This document shows positions 45,371 through 54,145 of a stretch of DNA of 64,000 nucleotides, one piece after another (within the stretch, counting starts at the first letter, position 1; every line of letters starts with the position of its first letter). Source of the stretch: Mycolicibacterium sp. MU0053 (GTDB lineage Bacteria; Actinomycetota; Actinomycetes; Mycobacteriales; Mycobacteriaceae); NCBI RefSeq assembly GCF_963378095.1, contig NZ_OY726397.1:1426001-1490000 (forward strand), written 5' to 3'. The notes below the pieces were generated by a model that was not told the origin of the DNA, ran no database searches, and was given only the letters and a program-made list of their open reading frames with translations. A program made the position numbers and the translations under genes.

Positions 45371-45673
45371 ATGGCTGCGTCAGCACCGACTAAGCCGGGG
45401 TCGGTAGGTCAACGGCAGGACGACACCGTCGAATCGACCCAGCGGCCCTGGGTGACGATCGTGTGGGACGACCCGGTGAACTTGATGAACTACGTCACCT
45501 ACATCCTGCAGAAGCTGTTCGGCTACTCCGAACCCCACGCCACGAAGCTCATGCTGCAGGTCCACAACGAGGGTAAGGCGGTGGTCTCGTCGGGCACCCG
45601 GGAGTCCATGGAAGTCGACGTCACGAAGCTGCATGCGGCAGGCCTGTGGGCCACCATGCAGCAGGACCGCTGA
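45371..45673 (+). CDS. clpS: ClpS adaptor of the Clp protease
   Basis: 100 residues, ATG at 45371. The ClpS core is plain: [40 protein letters not shown] and [14 protein letters not shown]. The N-degron pocket residues (DDPVNLM) are intact. ClpS delivers proteins with destabilising N-terminal residues to ClpC1/ClpP. It is first in a plus-strand run with the DUF2017 gene and the P1 peptidase gene, the same order as Rv1331-Rv1333. Confidence 0.95.
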   Translation: MAASAPTKPGSVGQRQDDTVESTQRPWVTIVWDDPVNLMNYVTYILQKLFGYSEPHATKLMLQVHNEGKAVVSSGTRESMEVDVTKLHAAGLWATMQQDR

Positions 45674-45703
45674 CGGCACTGCGAGAGGCGACGGGGATAG
45701 CGC

Positions 45704-46285
45704 GTGCGTAAGTGGAAGCGGATCGACACCCCCGCGGGTCCGCGGTTCCGCTCCGCTCTGGCCGCGCATGAGGCGGCGCTGCTGCGGAATTTGGTGGCCT
45801 CGATCGTCGGCATGCTCGATGAGCGGGAGTCCGCGGCGCCCACCGATGAACTCGAGCAGATCACCGGGATGCGCACCGGCAACGCCGCGCCCCCGGAGGA
45901 CGCCACCATGAACCGGTTGCTGCCGAACTTCTTCCGTCCGCACAACGACCATCCGGCGGGGTCGGCGGCCGCCGAGAGCCTCAACGGGGCGCTGCGCAGC
46001 CTGCACGAACCGGAAATCATCAACGCCAAACGTGAAGCGGCGCAATGTATTTTGTCAACGTGTCCCACTGACGGCAGCCGTTTCGAGCTGACCGAGGACG
46101 AGGCGAACGCCTGGATCGCCGCGGTCAACGACGTTCGTCTTGCCCTGGGCACCATGTTGGAGATCGGTGCCGACGGCCCCGATCGGCTGCCCGACGACCA
46201 TCCGCTGTCCGGCCATCTCGACGTGTATCAGTGGCTCACCGTCTTGCAGGAGTATCTGGTGTTGGCACTGATGGGACAAAGTTGA
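45704..46285 (+). CDS. DUF2017-family protein (Rv1332-like)
   Basis: 193 residues from GTG at 45704 (VRKWKRIDTPAGPRFR). It is largely helical, with FRSALAAHEAALLRNLVASI, TMNRLLPNFFRPHND and LTEDEANAWIAAVNDVRLAL. It is regularly found next to clpS in actinobacteria and corresponds to Rv1332. It lacks an obvious DNA-binding motif, so the transcriptional-regulator label sometimes used is weakly supported. It starts 30 bases after clpS and shares one base with the next gene (TGATG). Confidence 0.9.
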   Translation: MRKWKRIDTPAGPRFRSALAAHEAALLRNLVASIVGMLDERESAAPTDELEQITGMRTGNAAPPEDATMNRLLPNFFRPHNDHPAGSAAAESLNGALRSLHEPEIINAKREAAQCILSTCPTDGSRFELTEDEANAWIAAVNDVRLALGTMLEIGADGPDRLPDDHPLSGHLDVYQWLTVLQEYLVLALMGQS

Positions 46286-47325
46286 TGGCGGCCGGATCGA
46301 TCACCGACGTCGCGGGCATTCTGGTCGGACACCACCAGCGGATCGATCCGGACGCGACGCTCGGATCGGGATGGGCCTGCGGGAGCACCGTGGTCCTCAC
46401 CCCGCCGGGCACCGTCGGGGCGGTGGACGTGCGCGGTGGCGCCCCGGGGTCGCGCGAGACCGATCTGCTGGACCCGGCGAACAGCATTCGCTACGTCGAT
46501 GCCGTGGTCCTCACCGGCGGCAGCGCTTACGGTCTGGCCGCCGCCGACGGCGTGATGACCTGGCTCGAGCAGAACGATCGCGGCGTGGCGATGGACGGCG
46601 GCCTGGTGCCCATCGTGCCCGCCGCGGTGATCTTCGATCTGCCGGTCGGCGGCTGGGATTGCCGACCGAACGCCGACTTCGGCTACCGGGCGGTCGCCGC
46701 CGCAACCACCGACCGCACCATGGGCAACGTCGGAGCGGGCGTGGGCGCGCGCGCCGGCGTGCTCAAGGGCGGGCTGGGCAGCGCGTCGGTGACGCTGGAC
46801 AACGGTGTCACCGTGGGCGCGATCGTCGTGGTGAACTGCGCCGGAAACATCCTCGATCCCCGCACCGGGTTGCCGTGGATGGCACACCTGATCGAGGAGT
46901 TCGGGCTGCATCCGCCGGCGGCGGCCGAAATCGCGGCGTTCGCGGCACTGGACCGCGAGAGCAGTCCGCTGAACACCACGATCGCCGTCGTGGCCACCGA
47001 CGCTGTGCTGAGTCCGGCGGCCTGCCAACGGTTGGCCATCGCAGCCCACGACGGGCTGGCGCACACGATCAAACCGGCGCACACCCCGATCGACGGCGAC
47101 ACCGTCTTTGCGCTGGCGACCGGGGCGGTGGAAGTGCCGCCGGAGGCGGACATCCCCGCGTCGATGTCGCCGGAGACCAAACTGGTGGCGGCCCTCGGCG
47201 CCGCGGCAGCCGACGTGCTGGGGCAGGCCGTGCTGGCCGGGGTGTTGGCCGCGGAATCGCTGGCCGGCATCCCGACCTACCGGGACCTGCTGCCCACCGC
47301 CTTCGGACGCGGCGATAGTGGGTAG
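46285..47325 (+). CDS. P1/S58-family (DmpA/NylC-like) autoprocessing amidohydrolase
   Basis: 346 residues, ATG at 46285. N-terminal part: ITDVAGILVGHHQRIDPDAT, YVDAVVLTGGSAYGLAAADG. The segment SPLNTTIAVVATDA at about 227-240 matches the self-cleavage region of NylC-type enzymes, where the chain is cut between Asn and Thr (here Asn230-Thr231) and the new N-terminal Thr is the nucleophile. Known members hydrolyse D-amino peptides or nylon oligomers; the natural mycobacterial substrate is unknown. It corresponds to Rv1333. In M. tuberculosis mec-cysO-cysM follow, but here a rhomboid gene follows after 36 bases. Confidence 0.9.
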   Translation: MAAGSITDVAGILVGHHQRIDPDATLGSGWACGSTVVLTPPGTVGAVDVRGGAPGSRETDLLDPANSIRYVDAVVLTGGSAYGLAAADGVMTWLEQNDRGVAMDGGLVPIVPAAVIFDLPVGGWDCRPNADFGYRAVAAATTDRTMGNVGAGVGARAGVLKGGLGSASVTLDNGVTVGAIVVVNCAGNILDPRTGLPWMAHLIEEFGLHPPAAAEIAAFAALDRESSPLNTTIAVVATDAVLSPAACQRLAIAAHDGLAHTIKPAHTPIDGDTVFALATGAVEVPPEADIPASMSPETKLVAALGAAAADVLGQAVLAGVLAAESLAGIPTYRDLLPTAFGRGDSG

Positions 47326-47361
47326 CCTGGATGACGCCGCAGACGCGCTAGAAGGGCAGCT

Positions 47362-48033
47362 ATGGGCATGACCGCACAGCCGGGCGCCGCACCGCGCAAG
47401 CAACCGGCCTGGAAAGTCGGCGGCGCCACCATCCTCACCTTCGTGGCGTTGCTGTATGTGATCGAGCTGCTCGACCAGCTGTTCGGGCATCGTCTCGATC
47501 GGAACGGCATTCGGCCGCTGGAAACCGACGGGCTGTGGGGCATCGTCTTCGCGCCGCTGCTGCACGCCAACTGGGGGCACCTGCTCGCCAACACCGTGCC
47601 CGCGCTGGTGCTCGGCTTCCTGATGACGCTCGCGGGCCTGAGCCGCTTCATCTGGGCCACCGCGATCATCTGGGTACTCGGCGGATTCGGCACCTGGTTG
47701 ATCGGCAACATGGGCGGTTGTGCGGGACTGCCCACGGTCCACATCGGTGCGTCCGGGCTGATCTTCGGCTGGCTGGCGTTCCTGTTGATCTTCGGCTGGT
47801 TCACCCGCAACGGCTGGGAGATCGGGATCGGCATCGCGGTACTGATCTTCTACGGCGGCCTGCTGTGGGGTGCGGTGCCGGTGCTGGATCGCTGCGGCGG
47901 AGTGTCCTGGCAGGGCCATCTGTGCGGTGCGATCGCCGGCGTGGTCGCGGCGTATCTGCTGTCGGGCCCGGAGCGCAACGCGCGCCAACAGCGCAAACTG
48001 AACAAGACCCGGCCGCCGTACCTGACGTCATGA
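47362..48033 (+). CDS. Rhomboid-family intramembrane serine protease
   Basis: 223 residues, ATG at 47362 after GAAGGG. Six membrane helices are visible. Motifs: [18 protein letters not shown], the nucleophile loop [10 protein letters not shown] (GxSG), and [11 protein letters not shown] with the catalytic His. Rhomboids cut transmembrane segments of membrane proteins. Two cysteines, in GGCAG and DRCGG, may pair outside. It corresponds to Rv1337 and overlaps murI by 4 bases. Confidence 0.94.
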   Translation: MGMTAQPGAAPRKQPAWKVGGATILTFVALLYVIELLDQLFGHRLDRNGIRPLETDGLWGIVFAPLLHANWGHLLANTVPALVLGFLMTLAGLSRFIWATAIIWVLGGFGTWLIGNMGGCAGLPTVHIGASGLIFGWLAFLLIFGWFTRNGWEIGIGIAVLIFYGGLLWGAVPVLDRCGGVSWQGHLCGAIAGVVAAYLLSGPERNARQQRKLNKTRPPYLTS

Positions 48034-48869
48034 GCGGGGCCGTCGTGAATCCGTTGGCGCCGGTCGGGGTCTTCGACTCCGGCGTGGGCGGGCTGACGGT
48101 CGCGCGAGCAATCATCGACCAGTTGCCTGACGAGGACATGATCTACGTCGGCGACACCGGCAACGGGCCCTATGGTCCGCTGCCGCTGGCGCAGGTCCGC
48201 TCGCATGCGCTGGCCGTGATGGACGACCTGGTGGACCGCGGCGTGAAGGCCTTGGTGATTGCCTGCAACACGGCGTCCTCGGCCTGTCTGCGCGATGCCC
48301 GGGAACGCTACGACGTGCCCGTCGTCGAGGTCATCCTGCCGGCGGTGCGGCGGGCGGTCGCCACGACCCGCAACGGCCGCATCGGGGTGATCGGGACGCA
48401 GGCGACCGTCACCTCCCGGGCCTACCAGGACGCGTTCGCCGCGGCCCGGGACACCGAGATCACCGCGGTGGCCTGCCCGCGGTTCGTCGACTTCGTGGAG
48501 CGCGGCGTGACCAGCGGCCGTCAGGTGCTCGGGCTGGCCGAGGGCTATCTGGAACCGCTGCAACGCGCCGGCGTGGACACCTTGGTGTTGGGCTGCACGC
48601 ATTACCCGCTGCTGTCGGGGCTGATACAGCTGGCGATGGGGGACAACGTGACGTTGGTGTCCAGTGCCGAGGAGACCGCGAAGGACCTGCTGCGGGTGCT
48701 CACCGAGAAGGACCTGCTGCATCCGCACTCGGAGACGGGGTCCACGGTCACGAGGGTGTTCGAGGCGACCGGCGATCCCGAGGCGTTCACCGCGCTCGCG
48801 GCCCGGTTCCTGGGTCCCGTCATCACGGGTGTCGCGCCGGTTCGCCGGCACGTCGGCAGCCCGCCGTGA
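48030..48869 (+). CDS. murI: Glutamate racemase
   Basis: 279 residues. ATG at 48030 overlaps the rhomboid stop (ATGA). The two catalytic cysteines are Cys79 in IACNTASS and Cys189 in [23 protein letters not shown] is the standard N-terminal signature. The second motif reads DTGNGPYG where most species have DTAHFPYG or similar. It provides D-glutamate for peptidoglycan. It corresponds to Rv1338. Confidence 0.96.
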   Translation: MSGAVVNPLAPVGVFDSGVGGLTVARAIIDQLPDEDMIYVGDTGNGPYGPLPLAQVRSHALAVMDDLVDRGVKALVIACNTASSACLRDARERYDVPVVEVILPAVRRAVATTRNGRIGVIGTQATVTSRAYQDAFAAARDTEITAVACPRFVDFVERGVTSGRQVLGLAEGYLEPLQRAGVDTLVLGCTHYPLLSGLIQLAMGDNVTLVSSAEETAKDLLRVLTEKDLLHPHSETGSTVTRVFEATGDPEAFTALAARFLGPVITGVAPVRRHVGSPP

Positions 48870-48927
48870 AGCCGGCCGCGCAAACTCGCGATGTTTTCGC
48901 TTTCGCTATGGCGGGCATGGCAAGCTA

Positions 48928-49707
48928 ATGGCTGTGCGCATCACCGTCCTGGGCTGCTCTGGCAGTGTCAGCGGTCCGGATTCGCCCGCCTCGGGTTACC
49001 TGCTGACCGCGCCGGACACGCCGCCGCTGGTCATCGACTTCGGCGGCGGGGTGTTGGGTGCGCTGCAGCGGTACGCCGACCCCGGCGACGTGACCGTGTT
49101 GCTCAGCCATCTGCACGCCGACCACTGCCTCGATTTGCCGGGGCTGTTCGTATGGCGGCGGTATCACCCCAACCCGCCGCCGGGTAAGGGGGAGTTGTAC
49201 GGCCCCGGCGACACGTGGTCACGGTTGGCCGCCGCGAGTTCCCCCGAGGGTGGCGAACTCGATGACTTCACCGACATCTTCGACATCCGGCACTGGGCCG
49301 ACGGGCAATCGGTTCGGCTCGGCAGCCTCAATGTCGTGCCGCGGCTGGTGTCGCACCCCACCGAGTCCTACGGCATGCGCTTCACCGACCCCTCCGGAGC
49401 GGTGCTGGTCTACAGCGGCGACACCGGGATCTGCGACTCCGTGGTCGAGTTGGCCCGCGACGCCGATGTGTTCCTCTGCGAGGCCTCGTGGACCCACGCA
49501 CCCGACAACCGGCCCCCGCACGTTCATCTGTCCGGCACCGAGGCGGGGCAGATCGCGGCCAAGGCCAACGTCTCGGAGTTGCTGCTGACGCACATCCCGC
49601 CATGGACATCGCGGGAGGACGTGATCAGTGAGGCCAAGGCCGAGTTCGACGGCCCGGTTCGCGCCGTGGCGCCCGGCGAGACGTTCGACGTCCGCCGCAC
49701 GCGGTGA
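48928..49707 (+). CDS. Metallo-beta-lactamase-fold cyclic nucleotide phosphodiesterase (Rv1339-like)
   Basis: 259 residues, ATG at 48928. The MBL zinc motif is HLHADH at 61-66, with further ligands expected in LVSHPTESY, VYSGDTG and the final LLTHIPPW. It is closest to Rv1339, reported as an atypical class II cAMP phosphodiesterase. Two adenylate cyclases in the same window supply the possible substrate. The gene follows murI and precedes rph. Confidence 0.92.
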   Translation: MAVRITVLGCSGSVSGPDSPASGYLLTAPDTPPLVIDFGGGVLGALQRYADPGDVTVLLSHLHADHCLDLPGLFVWRRYHPNPPPGKGELYGPGDTWSRLAAASSPEGGELDDFTDIFDIRHWADGQSVRLGSLNVVPRLVSHPTESYGMRFTDPSGAVLVYSGDTGICDSVVELARDADVFLCEASWTHAPDNRPPHVHLSGTEAGQIAAKANVSELLLTHIPPWTSREDVISEAKAEFDGPVRAVAPGETFDVRRTR

Positions 49708-49740
49708 CGGCGCACGGCGGGCAACCGTTAGGGTTGCCTG

Positions 49741-50520
49741 GTGTCTCCTCGTGAAGACGGTCGCTCCGATGACGAGCTGCGACCGGTAACTATCACCCGC
49801 GGCTTCACCTCCCATCCGGCCGGTTCGGTGCTGGTCGAATTCGGCCAGACCCGGGTCATGTGCACGGCCTCGGTCACCGAGGGCGTGCCGCGCTGGCGGA
49901 AGGGTTCCGGATTGGGCTGGCTGACCGCCGAATACGCGATGCTTCCCGCGGCCACCCACAGCCGCTCGGACCGTGAGTCGGTCAAGGGCCGGCTCGGCGG
50001 CCGCACGCAGGAGATCAGCCGTCTGGTGGGGCGCTCGCTGCGGGCCTGCATCGATCTGCGGGCGCTGGGGGAGAACACCATCGCCCTCGACTGCGATGTG
50101 CTGCAGGCCGACGGTGGCACCCGCACCGCCGCCATCACCGGCGCCTACGTCGCCCTGGCCGATGCCGTCACCTATCTGGGGGCGGCCGGGAAGCTGTCGG
50201 ATCCGCGACCGCTGTCGTGTGCGATCGCCGCGGTCAGCGTCGGCGTCGTCGACGGCCGGGTGCGCGTCGACCTGCCCTACGAGGAGGACGCGCGCGCCGA
50301 GGTGGACATGAACGTCGTGGCCACCGACACCGGCACCTTGGTCGAAATCCAGGGCACCGGGGAGGGCGCGACGTTCCCACGGTCCACGCTGGACAAGATG
50401 CTCGACCTCGCGATGGCCTCCTGCGAGAAGCTGTTCGCGGTCCAGGCGACGGCCCTGGCGGCGCCGTATCCGGGCGAGCTGCCCGAGGGCCCGGCGCCGA
50501 AGAAGGCGTTCGGAAGCTAG
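49741..50520 (+). CDS. rph: Ribonuclease PH
   Basis: 259 residues from GTG at 49741. Signatures are [39 protein letters not shown] and [20 protein letters not shown], the last with the phosphate/metal site. It trims tRNA 3' ends phosphorolytically. A GGCAACC/GGTTGCC stem (49720-49738) directly precedes the start and could mark a promoter or leader structure. It is followed by rdgB after 7 bases; the pair corresponds to Rv1340-Rv1341. Confidence 0.96.
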   Translation: MSPREDGRSDDELRPVTITRGFTSHPAGSVLVEFGQTRVMCTASVTEGVPRWRKGSGLGWLTAEYAMLPAATHSRSDRESVKGRLGGRTQEISRLVGRSLRACIDLRALGENTIALDCDVLQADGGTRTAAITGAYVALADAVTYLGAAGKLSDPRPLSCAIAAVSVGVVDGRVRVDLPYEEDARAEVDMNVVATDTGTLVEIQGTGEGATFPRSTLDKMLDLAMASCEKLFAVQATALAAPYPGELPEGPAPKKAFGS

Positions 50521-50527
50521 CCCCGCG

Positions 50528-51127
50528 ATGACCCGCCTCTTGGTCGCCAGCCGCAACGCGAAGAAGTTGGCCGAGTTGCGGCGCGTGCTGGACGGCGCCG
50601 GGGTGTCCGGTCTGCAGTTGCTTTCCCTGGCCGACGTACCGCCATACGACGAGGCGCCCGAAACCGGCGCGACGTTCGAGGAGAACGCGTTGGCCAAGGC
50701 CCGGGATGGCTTTGCCGCTACCGGGATCGCCTGTGTCGCAGATGATTCCGGCCTGACCGTCGATGCTCTCAATGGGATGCCGGGGGTGCTTTCGGCGCGC
50801 TGGGCGGGCACGCACGGCGACGACGGGGCGAACAACCGCCTGTTGCTGGCGCAGCTCGCCGATGTGCCCGCAGCGCGCCGGGGAGCGGCCTTCGTCTCGG
50901 CGTGCGCTCTGGTCGACGGAGCCGACGAGACCGTCGTGCGGGGTGTGTGGGCGGGCGCGATCGCTCGGGTTCCGAGCGGGGTCGGCGGGTTCGGTTACGA
51001 CCCGATCTTCATCCCCGAAGGATCCTCGCGCTCGGCAGCGGAACTGAGCCCGGCGGAAAAGGACGCGGCCTCCCACCGCGGCCGCGCGCTGGCGTTGTTG
51101 GTGCCGGCGTTGCGCGCCCTGCTCTGA
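50528..51127 (+). CDS. rdgB: dITP/XTP pyrophosphatase (non-canonical purine NTP hydrolase)
   Basis: 199 residues, ATG at 50528. Ham1/RdgB motifs: LVASRNAKKLAELRRVL, DSGLTVDALNGMPGVLSARW, VGGFGYDPIFIPEG and SHRGRAL. It hydrolyses dITP, XTP and similar to keep them out of DNA. It is the last gene of the run beginning at murI. Its last 133 bases are overlapped on the other strand by the 3' end of the acyltransferase gene. Confidence 0.95.
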   Translation: MTRLLVASRNAKKLAELRRVLDGAGVSGLQLLSLADVPPYDEAPETGATFEENALAKARDGFAATGIACVADDSGLTVDALNGMPGVLSARWAGTHGDDGANNRLLLAQLADVPAARRGAAFVSACALVDGADETVVRGVWAGAIARVPSGVGGFGYDPIFIPEGSSRSAAELSPAEKDAASHRGRALALLVPALRALL

Positions 51128-52257
51128 GTCAGCCGGCGTAGCAGCCACGCCAACGGCACGGTGATGGCCAGGGTGGTCACAATCAGCCCCGCCGTCGAAC
51201 CGGTGAACAGCGGCCACTGCAGCACCAGTTTCATGACCAGCGCCATGACGACGACGTGCAGCAGGAACACCTCGTAGGAGATCTCGCCGAACCACACCAT
51301 GGGTCGACTGCTCAGCGCGCGGGCCAGCGGGCCCCGGTCGCCGAGTGTCAGTGGGGCCAGCAGCAGCATGGCGATGGCGGCATACAGCACCGCCTGCACC
51401 AACGGCTGGCTGAGGTGGGGTTCGGTGAAGGTGTTGCGGCCGGCCAGCGGGGTGGACACGAGCGCGAATGCCAACAGCGCCAAGGGAACTGTCGCCGCGG
51501 CGCGCACCCGGACGCCCATCGTCGCCAGGACGGCCAGCGCCATCCCGGCGGTAAACGGCGCCAGATGCGCCGGTAGCCACATGCCGGCGGAATTCGGCAG
51601 CCAGTCGGTGCTGTGGTGTACCAGCAGCCATCCGAAGCCCGTCGCGGTCAGGGCGGCCAAGCCGAGCAGCACCCGACCCGGTTGCCACCGGCCCGCGCGC
51701 CCCGCCCGCAGCAGCAGCTGGGCCAGCAGCGGCAACACCGCGTAGAACGAGACCTCGACGGCCAGGCTCCACATCTGCGACAGGCCCGGATGGAGCAACG
51801 TGATGAGGTAGTTGTCGATGTAGATGTGGGTCAGGGTGAGATAGCGCAGTAGCCCGGAGAAGCTTTGGCCCGGATTGGGGCCGGCCGAGAAGACCGTGTA
51901 GATGGCGAATGTCAGCAGCACCGTGACGACGTAGGCGGGCATGATCCGCCGGACCCGGCGCCGGCCGTAGCGGCTCGTCGACGGCGGGTCGGCGGCCTCG
52001 GCCGCGGCCCGCACCCAGGGCCGGAACAACAGGAAGCCGGAGAGCGCGAAGAAGATCGGCACGCCGATTTCCAGCCGTGCATACATGGTCCCGACGAAAT
52101 CGTCGGTCAGCTTTCCGGTCGCAAAGGCCGCGTGGGTGCAGACCACGAGCAGCGCGGCCACGGCGCGCAGGCCCGTCAGCGAATCGAGGTGATTCAGGGG
52201 CGACGCCGGTGGGGGTGCCTGCGACGGGCTGCTGGCACGCGGCGACCCGGTCAACAT
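50995..52257 (-). CDS. Acyltransferase 3 family membrane protein
   Basis: 420 residues, ATG at 52257. About ten membrane helices. Family hallmarks: LDSLTGLRAVAALLVVCTHA near residue 25 with the conserved His, GVPIFFALSGFLLFRPW, MWSLAVEVSFYAVLP and WFGEISYEVFLLHVVVM. These enzymes O-acylate sugars or lipids at the membrane. The last 44 or so residues (from RNAGTNNASARPRWE) have no family character and are encoded antisense to rdgB; an original stop near 51125 seems to have been lost. Divergent from the MFS gene by 60 bases. Confidence 0.9.
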   Translation of the reverse strand: MLTGSPRASSPSQAPPPASPLNHLDSLTGLRAVAALLVVCTHAAFATGKLTDDFVGTMYARLEIGVPIFFALSGFLLFRPWVRAAAEAADPPSTSRYGRRRVRRIMPAYVVTVLLTFAIYTVFSAGPNPGQSFSGLLRYLTLTHIYIDNYLITLLHPGLSQMWSLAVEVSFYAVLPLLAQLLLRAGRAGRWQPGRVLLGLAALTATGFGWLLVHHSTDWLPNSAGMWLPAHLAPFTAGMALAVLATMGVRVRAAATVPLALLAFALVSTPLAGRNTFTEPHLSQPLVQAVLYAAIAMLLLAPLTLGDRGPLARALSSRPMVWFGEISYEVFLLHVVVMALVMKLVLQWPLFTGSTAGLIVTTLAITVPLAWLLRRLTQSRARNAGTNNASARPRWEAASFSAGLSSAAEREDPSGMKIGS

Positions 52258-52269
52258 TGCATCGAGTGT

Positions 52270-52298
52270 AACTAAGTATTTGAATAGCTGAACTAAGT
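52270..52298. promoter_or_regulatory. Direct repeat AACTAAGT x2 in the acyltransferase/MFS divergent promoter
   Basis: AACTAAGT occurs at 52270-52277 and 52291-52298, 21 bases apart start to start, which is two helical turns. The stretch is AT-rich and lies between divergent starts at 52257 and 52318. The spacing suits two regulator protomers on one DNA face. No regulator gene adjoins, so the binding protein is unknown. Confidence 0.4.
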
Positions 52299-52317
52299 GT
52301 GTGTACGCTGGCGCCTC

Positions 52318-53802
52318 ATGGATCGGTGGCGCAGCGTCTCTGGAAGTGCGGCCCGCACCGAGCATCCCGGCCTGCTGATCTTCGTGCTGTGCCTGGCCGG
52401 AACCAGCGTCTCGCTCATGCAAACCCTGATCATCCCGATCATTCCGGAACTGCCGACCCTGCTCGACACCAGCGCCGCCAACGCCTCGTGGGCGATCACC
52501 GCGACCCTGGTGACCGGTGCCGTCGCCACTCCGGTGTTCGGTCGCCTCGGCGACATGCACGGGCCGAAGCCGATCCTGATGGTGTGTGCCGTCTGCCTGA
52601 CGGTCGGCTCGCTGGTCGCGGCCGCCACCACCTCGCTGCTACCGCTGATCATCGGGCGCGGGTTGCAGGGCTTCGGCATGCCGATCATCCCGCTGGGCAT
52701 CAGCGTGCTGCGGTCCTGCGTTCCGCCCGAACGGGTCGGGGCCGCCATGGGCATGATGAGTGCCTCGCTGGGGGTCGGCGGCGCCCTGGGTCTGCCGCTG
52801 GCCGCGGTGATCGCCCAAACCTGGGAATGGCATGCGCTGTTCTGGTTCGCCACCGGCCTCGGGGTCGCCTCGCTGCTGCTGTTCACGTTCATGGTGCCCG
52901 CACTGCCGGCGCGCTCGGCCGACCGCTTCGACCCGGTGGGAACGGTACTACTGGCCGTGGGCCTGGTGACGTTGCTGCTGCCGATCTCCAAGGGCGGCAC
53001 TTGGGGCTGGACGTCGGCGCTGACGCTGGGCTTGTTCGGCTGTGCGGCCGTCACTTTCGCGGTGTTCACCATGTGCCAGCTACGGATCTCCTCGCCCATC
53101 GTCGACCTGCGCACCACCGCGCGGTGGCCCGTGCTCAGCACGAATCTGGCCTCGATCGGCGTCGGCACGGCCCTGTTCGCGTTGTCGCTGATCTCCCCGC
53201 AACTGCTGGAGTTGCCGACCGGGACTGGGCACGGTCACGGCCAGTCGCTGCTGCAGACCGGGCTGTGGCTGGCACCGGGTGGGGTGGCGATGATGATCAC
53301 CGCGCCGATCGCGGCCCGGGTGTCGGCGCGCCACGGCCCCAAGTTCACCCTGGTGGTCGGCTGCGTGATCATTGCGGCCGGTTACCTCGCCGGGTTGCGG
53401 CTCCTCGGCAGCGCGCCGGGGGTGATGACGCTCAACATCCTGATCAGCATCGGCGTGGGCTTCGCCTTCGCATCGATGCCGGCACTGATCAACGCGGCCG
53501 TGCCGATGTCGGAGACCGCGGCCGCCAACGGCATCAACTCGTTGGCGCGCGCGCTGGGCACCTCGATCTCCAGCGCCGTGATCGGTGCGGTGCTCGCGGG
53601 GATGACGATGTCCTACGCCGGGCACGAGGTCCCCAGCCTTGCCGGTATCCGCACCGCCCTGATCATCGCGGCCGGTGCCGCCGGCGTCGCGGCCCTGCTT
53701 GCGCTGCTGATTCCACGGCCGGTCCCGGCGCCGTCCGACCGGGCCGAGGAGCCCGCCCCGGAACTGCCCGTGGTGGCGGTCAGAGGCCGAACTGCGCCTT
53801 GA
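52318..53802 (+). CDS. MFS transporter, DHA2-type drug/metabolite exporter
   Basis: 494 residues, ATG at 52318. Roughly fourteen hydrophobic helices, the DHA2 (EmrB/QacA) layout. Motif A is GRLGDMHGPKPIL after helix 2. ASLGVGGALGLPLAAVI matches the exporter-specific motif C region in helix 5. A His-rich loop GTGHGHGQ lies between later helices. The cytosolic tail is acidic and proline-rich. It is divergent from an acyltransferase and converges with the DUF3817 gene, overlapping it by 23 bases. The substrate is unknown. Confidence 0.9.
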   Translation: MDRWRSVSGSAARTEHPGLLIFVLCLAGTSVSLMQTLIIPIIPELPTLLDTSAANASWAITATLVTGAVATPVFGRLGDMHGPKPILMVCAVCLTVGSLVAAATTSLLPLIIGRGLQGFGMPIIPLGISVLRSCVPPERVGAAMGMMSASLGVGGALGLPLAAVIAQTWEWHALFWFATGLGVASLLLFTFMVPALPARSADRFDPVGTVLLAVGLVTLLLPISKGGTWGWTSALTLGLFGCAAVTFAVFTMCQLRISSPIVDLRTTARWPVLSTNLASIGVGTALFALSLISPQLLELPTGTGHGHGQSLLQTGLWLAPGGVAMMITAPIAARVSARHGPKFTLVVGCVIIAAGYLAGLRLLGSAPGVMTLNILISIGVGFAFASMPALINAAVPMSETAAANGINSLARALGTSISSAVIGAVLAGMTMSYAGHEVPSLAGIRTALIIAAGAAGVAALLALLIPRPVPAPSDRAEEPAPELPVVAVRGRTAP

Positions 53803-54145
53803 GCTTCTTGGTCTGGAAGTGCTCGACGATGATGCCGACCAGCGGCACGGTCCCGGCCAGCAAAACTCCGATGGTCTTGCCGATGGGCCAGCGCACCTTG
53901 ACCGCCAGATTGGCTGTGAACAGCAGGTAGACGAAGTACACCCAGCCGTGGATGGGAGCGATGAGATCCATCCAGCCGGGCATGTCCTCAACCTGGATGA
54001 CGTACTTCACGATCATCTCGTAGGTCAGCGCGATCAGCCAGATGCCCGTCGCCCACGCCATGATGCGGTAGCCCTTCAGGGCCTTCGCGATCGCGTCGAT
54101 CGGCGCGGCGCCGGCGGGGATCGATGGCGTTTCGGAGGCGGTCAT
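53780..54145 (-). CDS. DUF3817-family membrane protein (Rv1342c-like)
   Basis: 121 residues, ATG at 54145, overlapping the lprD stop by 4 bases. Three membrane helices with the family features AKALKGYRIMAWATGIWLIA, LIAPIHGWVYFVYLLFTAN and LAGTVPLVGIIVEHF. The function is unknown. It sits after lprD as in Rv1343c-Rv1342c. Its 3' end overlaps the convergent MFS gene by 23 bases. It is a paralogue of the protein at 29989-30396. Confidence 0.9.
   Translation of the reverse strand: MTASETPSIPAGAAPIDAIAKALKGYRIMAWATGIWLIALTYEMIVKYVIQVEDMPGWMDLIAPIHGWVYFVYLLFTANLAVKVRWPIGKTIGVLLAGTVPLVGIIVEHFQTKKLKAQFGL

Noticed and set aside
45704..46285. Transcriptional regulator label for the Rv1332-like protein
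   Set aside because: No helix-turn-helix is visible; the sequence fits DUF2017.
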